From: Cladobotryum mycophilum
Taxonomy: Eukaryota > Ascomycota > Sordariomycetes > Hypocreales > Hypocreaceae
NCBI GenBank assembly: GCA_036429605.1
Contig: CM071591.1
Coordinates: 186,001 to 250,000, forward strand
DNA length: 64,000 nucleotides
Direction of reading: 5' to 3'
The translations under genes and the position numbers were made by a program. Positions 1 to 11,854 of the stretch are shown piece after piece. Position 1 is the stretch's first letter. Every line of letters starts with the position of its first letter. The notes under the pieces were generated by a model, which was not told the origin of the DNA, searched no databases, and saw only the letters and a list, made by a program, of their open reading frames with translations.

Positions 1-2282
1 ATAAATATTAAATTAAATATATTAAATATTTATTAAAATTTAATTATATTTTTATTTATTAAAAGAAATTAAGAATAATAGAATTAATATTTTAAATAAA
101 TAAATAAATTATAATTAAAATAAAATAATTATAATAGAATAAATTCTAAATATTATTTTAAAAAAATATTATATATAATATATATTAAATATTATATTTT
201 AAATTAAAAATAATAATATTTAAATTTATTATATTAAAAAGTATTATAAAATCTAAAAAAAATATATTTTTTAAAAAACTTATTATAAATAATAAAAATT
301 TATAATAATATAAAAATAAAATCTAAATTCTTTTAAAATTTTAAAAAAACTTTATTAAAAAAGTTTATTAATATTTTTTATATAGATATAAAAAAATATA
401 AAAAATATTTAAATAAATTAAATAAAACTATAATTTTTATAAAATAAAATAATATATTTAAAAGATTATTTTAATATATATTATATATAATTAAATAAAA
501 GCCTTAAAGTATAAGCTATATAAATAAATCTAATTATTATTAGTACCTTAGAAACTATAAAAAATAATTATATTAAATTTTATTATAAAATTATTTATAT
601 TAATTAAATCTATTATAAAAATTAAATATAATAATATTTTTATAATTATTAATAAATTTATAAAATAAGTTTATTTTTTATTATATTAAAAAGCTATAAA
701 TATAAAAGAATTTATATATATATTTTTATATATAATTATAAATATTTATTTTTTATTTAAAAAAATTATTTTAGATTAAAAATTAGTTTTTATATTTAAA
801 TTTTAATAAAAGTTAATTAAATAATTAAATATTAACTATAAGTTTAGTATAATTTATTATTTATAAATTAATAAATAAATTAAATTAATTAATTAAATTA
901 TTAAAGAATATTTATATTATTATATTAATTTTAAATAAATTAATTAAATAAAATTATTATTATTAATATAAATTATTTATAATATTAATATATTAAAATC
1001 TATAAGCTTAAGTCTTATATATATTAATTTTTACTATAACTTAAAAATATATAAAATACTTAAAAATAAAATAATTATAAATAAAACTATAATTAAAATA
1101 AATAAAATAAAGAATTTATATTAAATAATAAAAGTATAACTTATATTAGTTTATAAAAAAATAAAGAAATATATAAATAAAAATAAATTAAAAAGATTAA
1201 TTTTTAAGAAAAGACATATAGTTTATTTATTTTATTATATATTAAATAAAAAAAATATAAATATTAAAATAATATAATTAAATAATAAATTAAATTTTAA
1301 AAAATTAAAGTTTTATTTAATTAAAAGAATTATTTTATATATTAATTATAAACTTTTATTATTAAAAAAAATATAAATATATTTAATTTTTTATATTTTT
1401 TTATTTAAAAAGTATTAATTAATAAAAATATTAAAAAAATTATTTATAATTTTATAAAAATACTTTTAATAAAAAAAATATAAAATTAAATTAATTTTAA
1501 TTATATACTATAAAAATAATAAATATTAATATTTAGTAAAATAAAAAAGTTATATAAAAATAAAGAATATTTAAGAGCTTATTAAGTATTTGGCCTATTT
1601 TTAGATAATTTTATAATAATTCTATTAAAATTTAAGCTTAAAAGATTAATAAGAAATAATTATTAATTAAACCTAATTAATAGATTAATTATAAGATTAA
1701 TTATAGGGTTAATTAAAAAAGTATTAAAGGTAGATTCTATTTTATGATATTGTTTTTTCTTTAATTTATTAAAAGTATTTATTTTATATATAATTATACT
1801 TATTACTTTAATATATAATAATTTCTTTTATTTACTAATCTTTTATAATTTAATTATTATAATAATAAAATTTTATTTTATAATTTTATATTAAAAAACT
1901 AAATTATTTTTAGTATAAATAATATAATTATTTAGAAAATGTTAAAATATATTAAAATAAATAAATAAATTATTTATAAATAAAAGTATTATTATTACTA
2001 GTATTATATTTAATATAATGTTTTTTAATATAAGTTTTATAATAAGTCTTATTTTTAATAATAATATATTTTTATTTATTAATAATATAAAAGAAATAAA
2101 AAAATATTTTAAGATTAATTAATATAATAAATCTTATAAGATTTTAAATATTTTTTTTAAATAAAGTTAGTTATTTTTGTTATTTATTTTAATATTATAA
2201 AACTAAAAAAAATAAAACTTATAAAAAGAAAAAATAAGCTTAAGGAAAAAAAAGAAAAGTATAAGTATTTATATAAGAACTA

Positions 2283-2327
2283 ACGTAATCCATAAGCGAG
2301 TGTGCCACACAAGCGAGTGGTACACCC
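2283..2327 (+). repeat. Left terminal inverted repeat of Fot1-like element
   Basis: 45 bp beginning acgtaatccataagcgagtg. It pairs with 4122-4166 with four mismatches. The nine-base motif aagcgagtg occurs twice within it, in the same orientation and 17 bp apart, a likely double binding site for the transposase DNA-binding domain (inference). Confidence 0.92.
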
Positions 2328-2381
2328 TTAATAGCCATATCTACCTCTATCACTATACATTAAATTCCTCTACCATCTATT

Positions 2382-3994
2382 ATGGCAACACTTTCAAATG
2401 AGAATAGGATCTCTCTTGCCCTTCAATCTCTTCAAAAAGACCCAAATTTAAGTCTTAGAGCTGTAGCAAAAATCTACAATGTTAGTTGTATGACTCTTAG
2501 TCGGCGTCGCGCTGGTACACCATCAAGATGCGATACAAGAGCCAATTCAATGAATCTTATAAAATCAGAAGAAGAGGCTATAGTTGAGCATATAATTGAT
2601 CTATCTGCAAGATCATTTCCTCCTAGATTGCGTGGTGTTGAAGAAATGGCCAATCATCTACTGCGCGTACGCGACGCGCCACCAGTTGGCAAAAACTGGG
2701 CATCAAACTTCGTTAAACGCCAGCCAAAGCTCCGTACACGCTGGGCTCGCAAATACGACTATCAAAGAGCTCAATGTGAAGATCCAAAGCTTATAAGCAA
2801 TTGGTTTGCACTTGTACGGAATATAAAGGCTAAATATGGGGTCCTTGATGATGATCTCTATAACTTTGATAAGACTGGCTTCATGATGGGTATTATCTTT
2901 CCAGGCATGGTGGTTACGACTTCAGAAGGCCTTAAAAAGACGAAATTATCCCAGCCTGGCAATCGGGAGTGGGCAACTGTAATCCAAGGCGTCAATGCAA
3001 TGGGCTGGGCAATACCACCACTCATTATCCTTGCTGCACAATACCATCTTGAGAATTGGTATCGAGAGTGTAATCTTCCAGCAGATTGGCGTATTGCAAC
3101 AACAGAGAATGGCTGGACTACCAATGAGGTTGGCTTAGATTGGATTAAGCATTTTGATCGTCATACAGCTTCTCGTACAAAAGGGATCTATCGAATGCTT
3201 ATCCTTGATGGCCACGAGAGCCACCACTCAACGGCATTTGAGCTCTATTGCAAGGAGCATAAGATTATTACAGTCTGTATGCCTCCGCATTCCTCGCATA
3301 TCCTTCAGCCATTGGATGTTGGTTGTTTTGGGCCATTGAAGCAGGCATACGGTCGGCAAATTGAGAAGTTAATGCGTATGCATATTACGCACATCAGCAA
3401 GGTTGACTTCCTCTGTGCTTTTTATACGACATTCTTTGCTACAATCAACGAGAAGAATATTACAGGAGGTTTTTCAGGAGCTGGTCTATTACCATTTAAT
3501 CCACAGAGGGTTCTTTCAATGCTTGATATAGAATTACGAACATTAACACCTCCAAAAACGCTGCCTAAGCCCGTACAGCCTTGGGTCTCAAAAACACCAA
3601 AAAACGCACACGAGGCTAACTCACAGTCAGAGCATATAAAGAATTGTATTGCCGCTCATCAAGATAGCTCTCCAACTTCAATGTTAAATGCGATTGACCA
3701 ATTTACAAAGGGAGCAACGGCAATTATGCATCAAGTGGCATTTTTACGCGAAGAGGTCTCTGAACTTCGTGCAGCAAATGAGGCATTAAGCAAGCGCCGC
3801 AGAGCAAAAAAACTCGCATACGACTTGGAGGCACATTTACTATTCAAGAAGGAATAGATCAATTGGATCAAAGGGATATAAATGAGCAACTAGAGCAAGA
3901 GAGACGGCAAGGAGGGTCTGCTCGTACGAAAGCTCCGCGCTGTAGCAAGTGCAGCAAGACTGGCCATAATATACGAACCTGTAAAGAAATTTAA
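2382..3994 (+). CDS. Fot1/pogo DDE transposase (one -1 frame change)
   Basis: The DDE transposase that mobilises this element. The main frame (2382-3857, 491 residues) has an N-terminal helix-turn-helix region, then a CENP-B-type HTH around residues 80-130. The DDE/DDD catalytic core carries Asp163 (DKTGF), Asp276 (LILDGHESHHS) and Asp312 (PPHSSHILQPLD). The frame ends early with ...LLFKKE. In the -1 frame the expected tail GGTFTIQEG and a zinc knuckle (C-x2-C-x4-H-x4-C, from CSKCSKTGHNIRTC) continue to a stop at 3992-3994, giving about 537 residues, close to the Fot1 norm of about 540. The two frames join at A7 (3806-3812), phased as A-AAA-AAA. This may be a one-base deletion, a sequencing error or programmed -1 slippage. 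The start is the first ATG after the left TIR and precedes all conserved domains. Confidence 0.92.
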
Positions 3995-4121
3995 GAAGGT
4001 AAGAAAGGTACATCTTTATCTAATACTATTATAATAATTATTTAATATATTTTTAATAGAAGGGCGTAGAAAAAAGCTACGAAGAGTTGGTTTTATTTTC
4101 TTCTAAATGGTGTACTAGGTG

Positions 4122-4166
4122 GGGTGCACCACTCGCTTGTGTGTACCACTCGCTTATGGATTACGT
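4122..4166 (-). repeat. Right terminal inverted repeat of Fot1-like element
   Basis: Reverse complement of the left TIR, ending in the same acgtaatcc terminus next to the duplicated TA at 4167-4168. It keeps both internal copies of aagcgagtg. Confidence 0.92.
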
Positions 4167-4207
4167 TAATAGGTTTTAAGGATAAGACTATAGGAAAGAG
4201 AGTAATG

Positions 4208-4681
4208 TATAATAACCTAATATACTTATATTATTTATAGAACTAGATTTATTTTTAATAATACTTATATAAGTTATTAATTAGAAATATAATTATAGTA
4301 AAATCTTAGATAATATAATTAATTATAATTAGCTTAAATAAGATTAACTTAAGTATATTTTATAGCTTAAATAAAATTAATTTAAGTATATATAATAGTT
4401 TAAATAAAATTAATTTAATCTATTATAATTATTAGATTATTAGTTTATTTTTATTAAAATAGAATTTTATATTTATTTAGATTATAATAAATTTAATTAT
4501 TATATATATTAGTTTATATTTTTTTATATATTTAATTAGTTATTAATATAATTATTTATTATTAATAATTTAATACCTGAACTATAATATATTAAACCCA
4601 TTGCTTAACCTTACCCTAATCTATTATTAATATTAACCACAATCTAGGTTATCCTTGTTAAGAAATGCCTGGAATATTATA
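4208..4681 (+). repeat. 3' LTR of copy A
   Basis: 474 bp. It starts tataataacc (RIPped form of the tgtgatgacc start seen in copy B) and ends aatattata (RIPped form of aacgtcaca). It follows a purine tract (ggaaagagagtaatg) that matches the polypurine tract position of copy B. It is nearly the reverse complement of the copy C LTRs. Confidence 0.8.
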
Positions 4682-4918
4682 CTTTTATATAAAAATAATA
4701 TTATATTCAAGTCTGTTTTATTAAAATTAAATATATATATATTCTTTTTTATATATATTATAATTCTATATTTATTATATAATAGTCTTATTATATAATA
4801 TTTAATAATATCTTTTATTTAATAGTATTTATAGTATTATTAAAGATAAACATCTTTAAAATATAGTTTAATATTAAATATCTATAATTAAAAAATACTT
4901 TTGTTTTTTATAAATCTT
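4682..4918. other. AT-rich spacer between copies A and B
   Basis: No ORF or repeat end can be recognised. Because B is bounded by the atctt duplication, this stretch was once contiguous with 11855 onward, the leader side of the LTR relic ending at 13117. Confidence 0.5.
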
Positions 4919-5400
4919 TGTGATGACCCGACCCCACATCTAGGCCATACACTGAAAAGAGACCCACTTTTAGGAATACTTATGCTTGTTACGGCCTAGC
5001 ATAACCATAGCAGAACCTCGGATAAGCTAACCAATTACATTACTAATCTGGCTTACCTTTAAAGAATTAGCTTACTAGGTGAACGCAGAATCATTAAGTA
5101 AGCAAGGAATCATTAAGTAAACACAGAACTACTAAATAATCGCAATGACTATTAAATGATTAGTTTATTCTTATTAGAATAAACCTTATATTCATTTAGA
5201 CTATAATAAACCTAATTATTATATATATTAGCTTATATTTTTTTATATATTTAATTAGTTATTAATATAATTATTTACCATCAATAACTTAATACCCGAA
5301 CTATAATATATTAAACCTATTACTTAATCTTATTTTAATTTATTATTAATATTAACTATAATCTAGGTTATTTTTATTAAAAAATATCTAAAATATTATA
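4919..5400 (+). repeat. 5' LTR of copy B
   Basis: Starts TGTGATGACCCGACC, next to the atctt duplication. It ends aatattata, the RIPped form of the aacgtcaca end kept in the 3' LTR. The first ~180 bp are almost free of RIP. Confidence 0.9.
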
Positions 5401-6239
5401 TATTAATAACTCTTATTTAATAGATTACTATAACTCTAAGTAATATTAAGTATTATAATTAATAAAAAATAATAACCGCCTTAGGTACTTACCCTAGTAT
5501 AATTAACTATACTATTTAATAAAATTAAAAAAAGAATAAAATACTTTTAGTTATAAATTAATAACTTTAAAAAAGAATAAATAAAAAATAAGAAAAAAAC
5601 GCTAAAGAGATTCTTAGATTAAAAGACCTAGGACTATTTTTTAGAAAACCTAAAACAATGTCTTTTCGGGCTTTTATCATAGACTTAAAAACTTATTATA
5701 ATTATTACCCTTAATGCCTTAAGGAGAACTATATAAGAGTAGTTTATGTATATATTTATATAAAAGAATTTATTAAAAAATAGTTTAAATCTATTATAAG
5801 AAATTACTATAATAACCTAAAGAGTAAAAAGGATAAATAAATAAAATAAATTTTTAAAGATTTTAATAAATTTATTAAAAAACTTAAGAAAGTATTTGGA
5901 ATTATTAATAAGAAAAAAGAAATAAAATAATTACTTTAAAACCTCTGTTAGAAAAGATTAGTCTTAGATTATATTACTGTATTTAGATAAGTCGCTTTAA
6001 AACTCGATTAGGATAATAAACTACTAATAGACTAGTTTTATTAAGGATTAAAAAAAAACATTAAAAATAAACTCTTTAAAGAAAACCTATTAAACACCCT
6101 TATAAAGTATATTAGAATAACTATTAGAATCAACGATCGATAATACACTTATTATAAATAAAGATAAAAAGATAAAACCTACTAAAAACCTAAAAATAAT
6201 TATATTATTAAAAATAATAATAGTAAGCCAGGTCAAATA

Positions 6240-9200
6240 GACTTTAATATAACCTAAAAAGAAGAAAAAGTAAAATGCTATAATTATAGTAAAATAAGAC
6301 ATTTCTCTAAGGATTATAGATCTCTTAGGAAGAATAAAAAAAAGGGTATATAGAAGCTAGCCCCTGAGCTAGAAGAAAAAAACAAATTAATACTATTATT
6401 AAATAATAATTAATTATAGACTACACCTCGATGAGCTAGACGGTATATTTTAAAGATAAATATTTAACTTACTAGAGTTTAAAAGATAATATAAACTAAT
6501 ACCTAAAGCCCCTTTAGTAAGTTAATATACTTAGATGAAAATATAATAAAAAAAATTAATAGGATTTATTAAAAAGAATTTAATAATACTATTTAGTACT
6601 TATAGACTAATTACCGGTATAAACATAATACCTTATAAAAATAATTATTAATTAAGAAAACCTAGAATATTAAGGCAGTCTGTAATGCAATGAATCTTTA
6701 TAGGCCGATTACTAAAATATATACTATTAAGATTATATTAAACTTATATATAAGAAACATTAGGAAGCTAAATTTGTAGACTAGTATTAATAAATATTTA
6801 AACTAATAGTAATTATATAAGAATATTTTATTATAAAAATTACCCGGGAACTATTTAAATAAGGCTTTAATTTTTAAACTTATAAAAGAAACCTAAGAGA
6901 TTGATAAAGGTAATATAAGTTATAAAGTATACTAGACGCTAAAAACAGTATAATAATTTACGAAATCTATAACCTAGAAATAAAAAATAAGATTAATTAC
7001 TTATAAAAAGACTATAAAATAATTATTAAGTAAGGTTTTTTAATTTTATAAACGGAAGCTATTATAGATAGCTTTGTTTAATAATAGAACTATAAATTAA
7101 AGAATATTATCTTATTGTATTAATAGATAGTAGAGTAATAGGTAATTATATATTTTTTAAAGCTATAAATTGTTTATAATTACCTTAGAAAAAAAACCAA
7201 AATATAAGTTATACTTATTTTATTATATTAAAAAAGGAACTTTTTTTATAACAAAGGATAGATCGATATAAAGATTAATTATCTTTTTATTAAAATCTAA
7301 AGGTATAAGGAGTTTATTTTCTATGATCTAATAGACCTTAATGAGTACGATATGATTTTAGGATATCCCTAGCTATAGGATAATAATCCTTTTATTAATT
7401 AGAGAACTAACCACTTTTGCTAGGACGAAAGCGAAAGCTTTAGTTAGGAATGAATATAAAATATAAGATTTTACGAGGACTTAGTAATAGAGTAATAGAC
7501 TTAAAAAGAAGAACCTTTAAGTAAAATACTAAAAAGAAAAACATAAAACACCTTGCCTAATTAATTACTAAAAGGAATAAGACTTATATAAGAAAAAGGT
7601 TAAGAATAGAAAACCTATAGAATTATTGCCTTTTTGTGAAAGATATTTAAAGAACTTAATAAGCTTCTAGAAAAAAGATTACCCTTAAATAAAAAAAGAA
7701 ACCCTTATTAAAAGACTTAAAAACATCCTTAACGAATATAAACGCTATAAGAAACTGTTCTAAGAGACCTTTAACACAGGGCTACTAGAATATAGCTAAT
7801 AGGATCACGAGATTATCCTGAAAAACAAAACTAACCCTACGTTCTATAAAATTTATAACCTTAATAAGAAAAAACTTATAGTACTTCGAGAATAGATTAA
7901 TAAAATACTAGCTAAAGGCTTTATTAGACTATTAATATTAGAAACAGGATACCCTGTAATGTTTGTCCTAAAAAAACAGGAAACTATAGTTAATCGTAGA
8001 CTATTAATAACTTAACGAAAATATACTTAAAGACTATACCCCGTTACCTTTAATTATAGAACTATAAGACTGTCTCTAAGGTAAGAAGTAGTTTACTATA
8101 TTTAATCTAAAAGGAGTATATAACTTTATTTATATAAAGGAAAGAAACGAATGGATAATAGCCTTTTATATTAAGTTTAGACTATTCGAATACCTTATTA
8201 TGCCTTTTAGATTAATAAACGCTTCTATAATATTCTAAAAAATAATTAATAATATACTTAAGGAATACCTTGATATCTTTATAATAGTTTATTTTAATAA
8301 TATTCTGATTTTCTTGGATATATTTAAAGAATATAAATAATATATATATTAAGTATTTGCTAAATTCTAGGAAATAAAGTTTTTAGTTAAACCGGAAAAA
8401 TATAAATTTTATATCTAATAGATTACTTTTTTTAAATATATTATTATATTAAATAAGATATATATAGATCCTGTTAAAGTTAAAATAGTATAAAGTTAGC
8501 TTAAGCTAAATATTGTTAAAGAAGTTTAAAGCTTTTTAGGCTTTATTAATTACTATCGATGTTTTATAAAAAACTATAGTAAGATTATATACTTACTCTA
8601 TGAGTTAATTAAGAAAAATTAAGCATTTAAGTGAATAAAGAAAATACAATAGGCCTTCGAACGAATTAAAACCTTGATTATAGAAAATCTAGTACTTATA
8701 ATATTTAACCTAGAAAAAAATAAAGCTTAAAATAGACTTTTTTAATTTTGGATTAAGAGTTTAACTTAGATAATAAGACAAAAACAGTAAACTATAACTA
8801 GTTATATTTTACTTATAAGCCTTATATAACGCTAAACTAAATTACCCTATTTATAATAAAAAATTCCTAGTAATTATTTTAGCTTTTAAAGAATAAAAAT
8901 ATTATCTTCTCGAAAATAAGTATTAAATTAAAGTCTATATAAACCATAATAATATCTTATATTTTACTATAACTTAATAGTTTAATAAACAATAAGTTAG
9001 ATATATTAAATATCTATTAGAATTCGATTATATTCTTATTTACTAAAAAGAATTAAAGAACAATAAAGTTAATGCCTTAAGTAGACGAGTAAACTATAAT
9101 TAAGGTAAAATAATTATAATAGAATAAATCCTAGATACTATTCTAGAAGGATATTATATATAGTGTATATTAAACGCTATGTTCTAAATTAAGAATAATA

Positions 9201-10650
9201 ATACCTAGACCTATTATATTAAGGAATATTACGAAACCTAGAAAGAAAATAAATTTCTTAAAGGACTTACTATAGATAATAAGAACCTATAATAGTATAA
9301 AAATAAAGTCTAGATTCTTTTAGAACTTTAAGAAAACCTTATTAAAGAAATTTATTAATATCTTTTACATAGATATAAGGGAATATAAAAGATACTTAAG
9401 TAAATTAAATAAAACTTTAACTTTTATAAAATAAAATAATATATTTAAAAGATCGTCTTGATGTATATTATGTGTGGCCGAGCAAAGGCCTTAAAACATA
9501 AACTATATAAGTAAATCTAATTATTACTAGTACCCTAAAAACTATAAAAAATAATTATATTAGACTTTATTATAAAATTATTTATATTAATTAAACCTAT
9601 TATAAAAATTAAATATAATAATATTTTTATAATTATTAATAAACTTATAAAATAAGTGTATTTTTTATTATACTAAAAAGCTATAAACGTAAAAGAATTT
9701 ATATATATGTTTTTATATATAATCGTAAGTATTTATTTTTTATTTAAAGAAATTATCTTAGACCAAGAATTAGTCTTTATATTCAAATTCTAATAAGGAT
9801 TGACTAGATAATTAGATATTAATTATAAGTTTAGTATAGCTTATTACCTATAAACCGATGGATAAACCGAACGAATTAACCAAATTGTTAAAGGATATTT
9901 ATACTATTATATTAATTTTAAGTAAACTAACTAGGTAAAACTACTACCGCTAGTATAAATTACCTATAATACTAATATATTAGAATCTATAAGCCTAAGC
10001 CTTATGTATACTAACTTTAGCTATAACCTAAAGGTATATAAAATACCTAGGGACAGGATAATAGTGGATAAAGCTATAATTAAGGCAGATAGAATAAAAG
10101 ACTTATATTAGGTAATAAAAGTATAACTTATGCTAGTCTGCGAAAATATAAGGAAATACGTAGATAAAAATAGATTAAAAGGATTAATCTTTAAGAAAAG
10201 AGATATGGTTTATTTACTTTGCTATATATTAGACAAGAAAAACATAAATATTAAAACAATACGATTAAGCGATAAATTAGACTTTAAAAAACTAAGACCT
10301 TACCTAGTCAAGAAGGTTATTTTAAACATTAACTATAAACTTTTATTACTAAAGAAAATATAAATATATCTAGTCTTTTATATTTTTTTACTTAAAAAAG
10401 TATTAGTTAATAAAAATACTAAAGAAATTATTTATAATCTTATAGAAATACTTTTAGTAAAAGAAAAATATAAAATTAAATTAATTCTAGTTATATATTA
10501 TAAAAATAATAAATATTAATACTTAATTAAATAGAAAAACTATACTAATACTAAAAATATATAAAAACCTATTAAATATCTTAAATATACTTAGAAGATC
10601 TTATAATAGTTTTATTAGAATCTTAAACTAAAGGATCCCTAAACGAACCC
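6240..10650 (+). pseudogene. Dead gag-pol of copy B
   Basis: Relic polyprotein with many stops. A gag zinc knuckle at 6276-6317 reads C-Y-N-Y-x4-H-x4-Y, a CCHC motif whose second and third cysteines became tyrosine. Around 8165-8315 the reverse-transcriptase palm is legible (motifs LFEYL, MPF, then YFNN where YLDD is expected). Integrase remains cover roughly 9440-10480; the longest open piece is the 77-codon ORF 10130-10363, part of the integrase C-terminus. A chromodomain remnant (Y-L-x-K-W-type core with NT-x-x-T before the final helix) sits at about 10495-10640. The chromodomain is the mark of chromoviruses, which use it to target heterochromatin (family knowledge). Domain edges are approximate. 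Confidence 0.85.
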
Positions 10651-11329
10651 TAATTAACCGCGACCTTAGGGTTATCCCAGGAAACATTAGCCGGTTATAA
10701 GAAACTTAATAAGTTAAATTAATCCATCGCTTCGAGATTATCTATTATCTTAATACCCTGCTATAATATCTTTACCTTTTGCTTACAAATATCTTTCTTT
10801 TATTCACAAATATAAACTAAATAGTTTATACTCTTGGTTAATTAATAATACTTCTTATTTAATTTTTTATAAAACTTAAAAAGCTTGGAAACTATAATAG
10901 TCTCCTGCTTTTCTAATCGATGGTTTTCTTTAATAATATAATCCATTAAAAATATATATTAAAAAAAAAAATAAATAAATTAAAGAAAAAAACCTACCTA
11001 TTACTTTAAAAAAGAATTACTATATATTTTCTTTTTTTATTATATAAATAATAGTTATAGAACTTCTAAGCTATAATATACTTAATACTATAAGACTCAT
11101 AAAAAAAGTAAGGCATTATAAAAAAACCAAAAAAATCAATTAATTCTAAACGCTTATAACAATTACGTGTAGAAAAATATAGTTTTTTTTATACCCTATT
11201 AATTATACTTTAGGAAAATACGTGATCCTCGGGAATATAACCTATTAAAGAAAAAAGAAAAGGCTTAGGATAAAAAGGAGCTAGGAATAATAAGATATTT
11301 ATAAACTAATAGGTCTTGAGGATAAGACC

Positions 11330-11345
11330 TAAGGGAGAGGAGCAA
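11330..11345 (+). other. Polypurine tract of copy B
   Basis: Purine-only aagggagaggagcaa directly before the 3' LTR; the plus-strand primer position in LTR retrotransposons. Confidence 0.7.
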
Positions 11346-11347
11346 TG

Positions 11348-11849
11348 TATAATAACCTGACCCTACGTCTAGGCCATATACTAAAAAAAGATTTACTTTT
11401 AGGAATATTTATGTTTATTATAGCCTAGTATAACTATAGCAGAACCTTAGATAAGCTAACTAATTATATTACTAATCCAGCTTACCTTTAAAGGATTGGC
11501 TTATTAAGTAAGCGTAAAATTATTAAGTAAGCGTAAAATTATTAAGTAAGCGAAAAATCATTAAGTAAGCACAGAGCCACCAAATAATCGTAATGATTAC
11601 TAGATAATTAGTTTATTCCTATTAGAATAAATCTTATATTTATTTAGACTATAATAAACCTAATTACTATATATACTAGTCTGTATCTTTTTTATATATT
11701 TAATTAATTGTTAATATAATTGTTTACTATTAGCAATCTAATACCCGAACTGTAATATATTAAACCTATTGCTCGACCTTGCCCTGATCCACTGCTAACA
11801 TTAACCACGATCCAGGTTATTCTTATTGGGAAACGCCCGGAACGTCACA
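11348..11849 (+). repeat. 3' LTR of copy B
   Basis: 502 bp. Starts tataataacctgacc, the RIPped equivalent of the 5' LTR start, and ends ggaacgtcaca, followed by the atctt duplication. The last ~120 bp keep normal composition. Confidence 0.9.
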
Positions 11850-11854
11850 ATCTT

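Larger units (their letters stand above)
2283..4166 (+). mobile_element. Fot1/pogo-family DNA transposon, near intact
   Basis: An 1884-bp element flanked by a TA target duplication (2281-2282 and 4167-4168), with terminal inverted repeats of about 45 bp that differ at only four positions. It encodes a single transposase. Size, TIR length and TA duplication fit the fungal Fot1 group of the Tc1/mariner-pogo superfamily. Base composition is normal for coding DNA and shows none of the RIP that saturates both flanks, so it inserted after the island was mutated. The equivalent uninterrupted site exists in copy C (reverse complement around 13785), which fixes the insertion point. Confidence 0.93.
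1..4681 (+). mobile_element. Ty3/gypsy copy A, 3' part, RIPped, split by Fot1-like element
   Basis: The 3' part of a chromovirus LTR retrotransposon, cut by the left window edge. Bases 1 to about 1720 align, with heavy C-to-T/G-to-A change, to copy B from about 8995 to 10700, that is the integrase C-terminus and chromodomain. Bases about 1730-2280 match the reverse complement of copy C around 13800-14320, so A and C share a 3' untranslated region and LTR that differ from those of B. The element is interrupted at a TA by the 1.9-kb DNA transposon 2283-4166 and resumes at 4167, ending in the 3' LTR 4208-4681. No coding capacity remains. Confidence 0.82.
4919..11849 (+). mobile_element. Ty3/gypsy chromovirus copy B, full length, RIPped
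   Basis: A complete 6.9-kb LTR retrotransposon. The 5' LTR is 4919-5400, the 3' LTR 11348-11849, and the 5-bp target duplication atctt is at 4914-4918 and 11850-11854. Domain order gag, reverse transcriptase, integrase, chromodomain places it with Ty3/gypsy chromoviruses. RIP is patchy: the first ~180 bp of the 5' LTR, the last ~120 bp of the 3' LTR and parts of the interior keep normal GC, while copies A and C are nearly saturated. Its LTR and 3' untranslated region differ from those of A and C although the coding part is shared, so it is a separate subfamily. No intact ORF remains. Confidence 0.92.

Noticed and set aside
6090..6302. 70-codon minus-strand ORF in copy B
   Set aside because: Only hydrophobic A/T-rich codons (Phe, Ile, Tyr, Leu) in RIPped DNA; the opposite strand carries the gag zinc-knuckle remnant.
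10130..10363. 77-codon ORF as an independent gene
   Set aside because: It is the least mutated piece of the copy B integrase C-terminus, in the frame and order of the dead pol.
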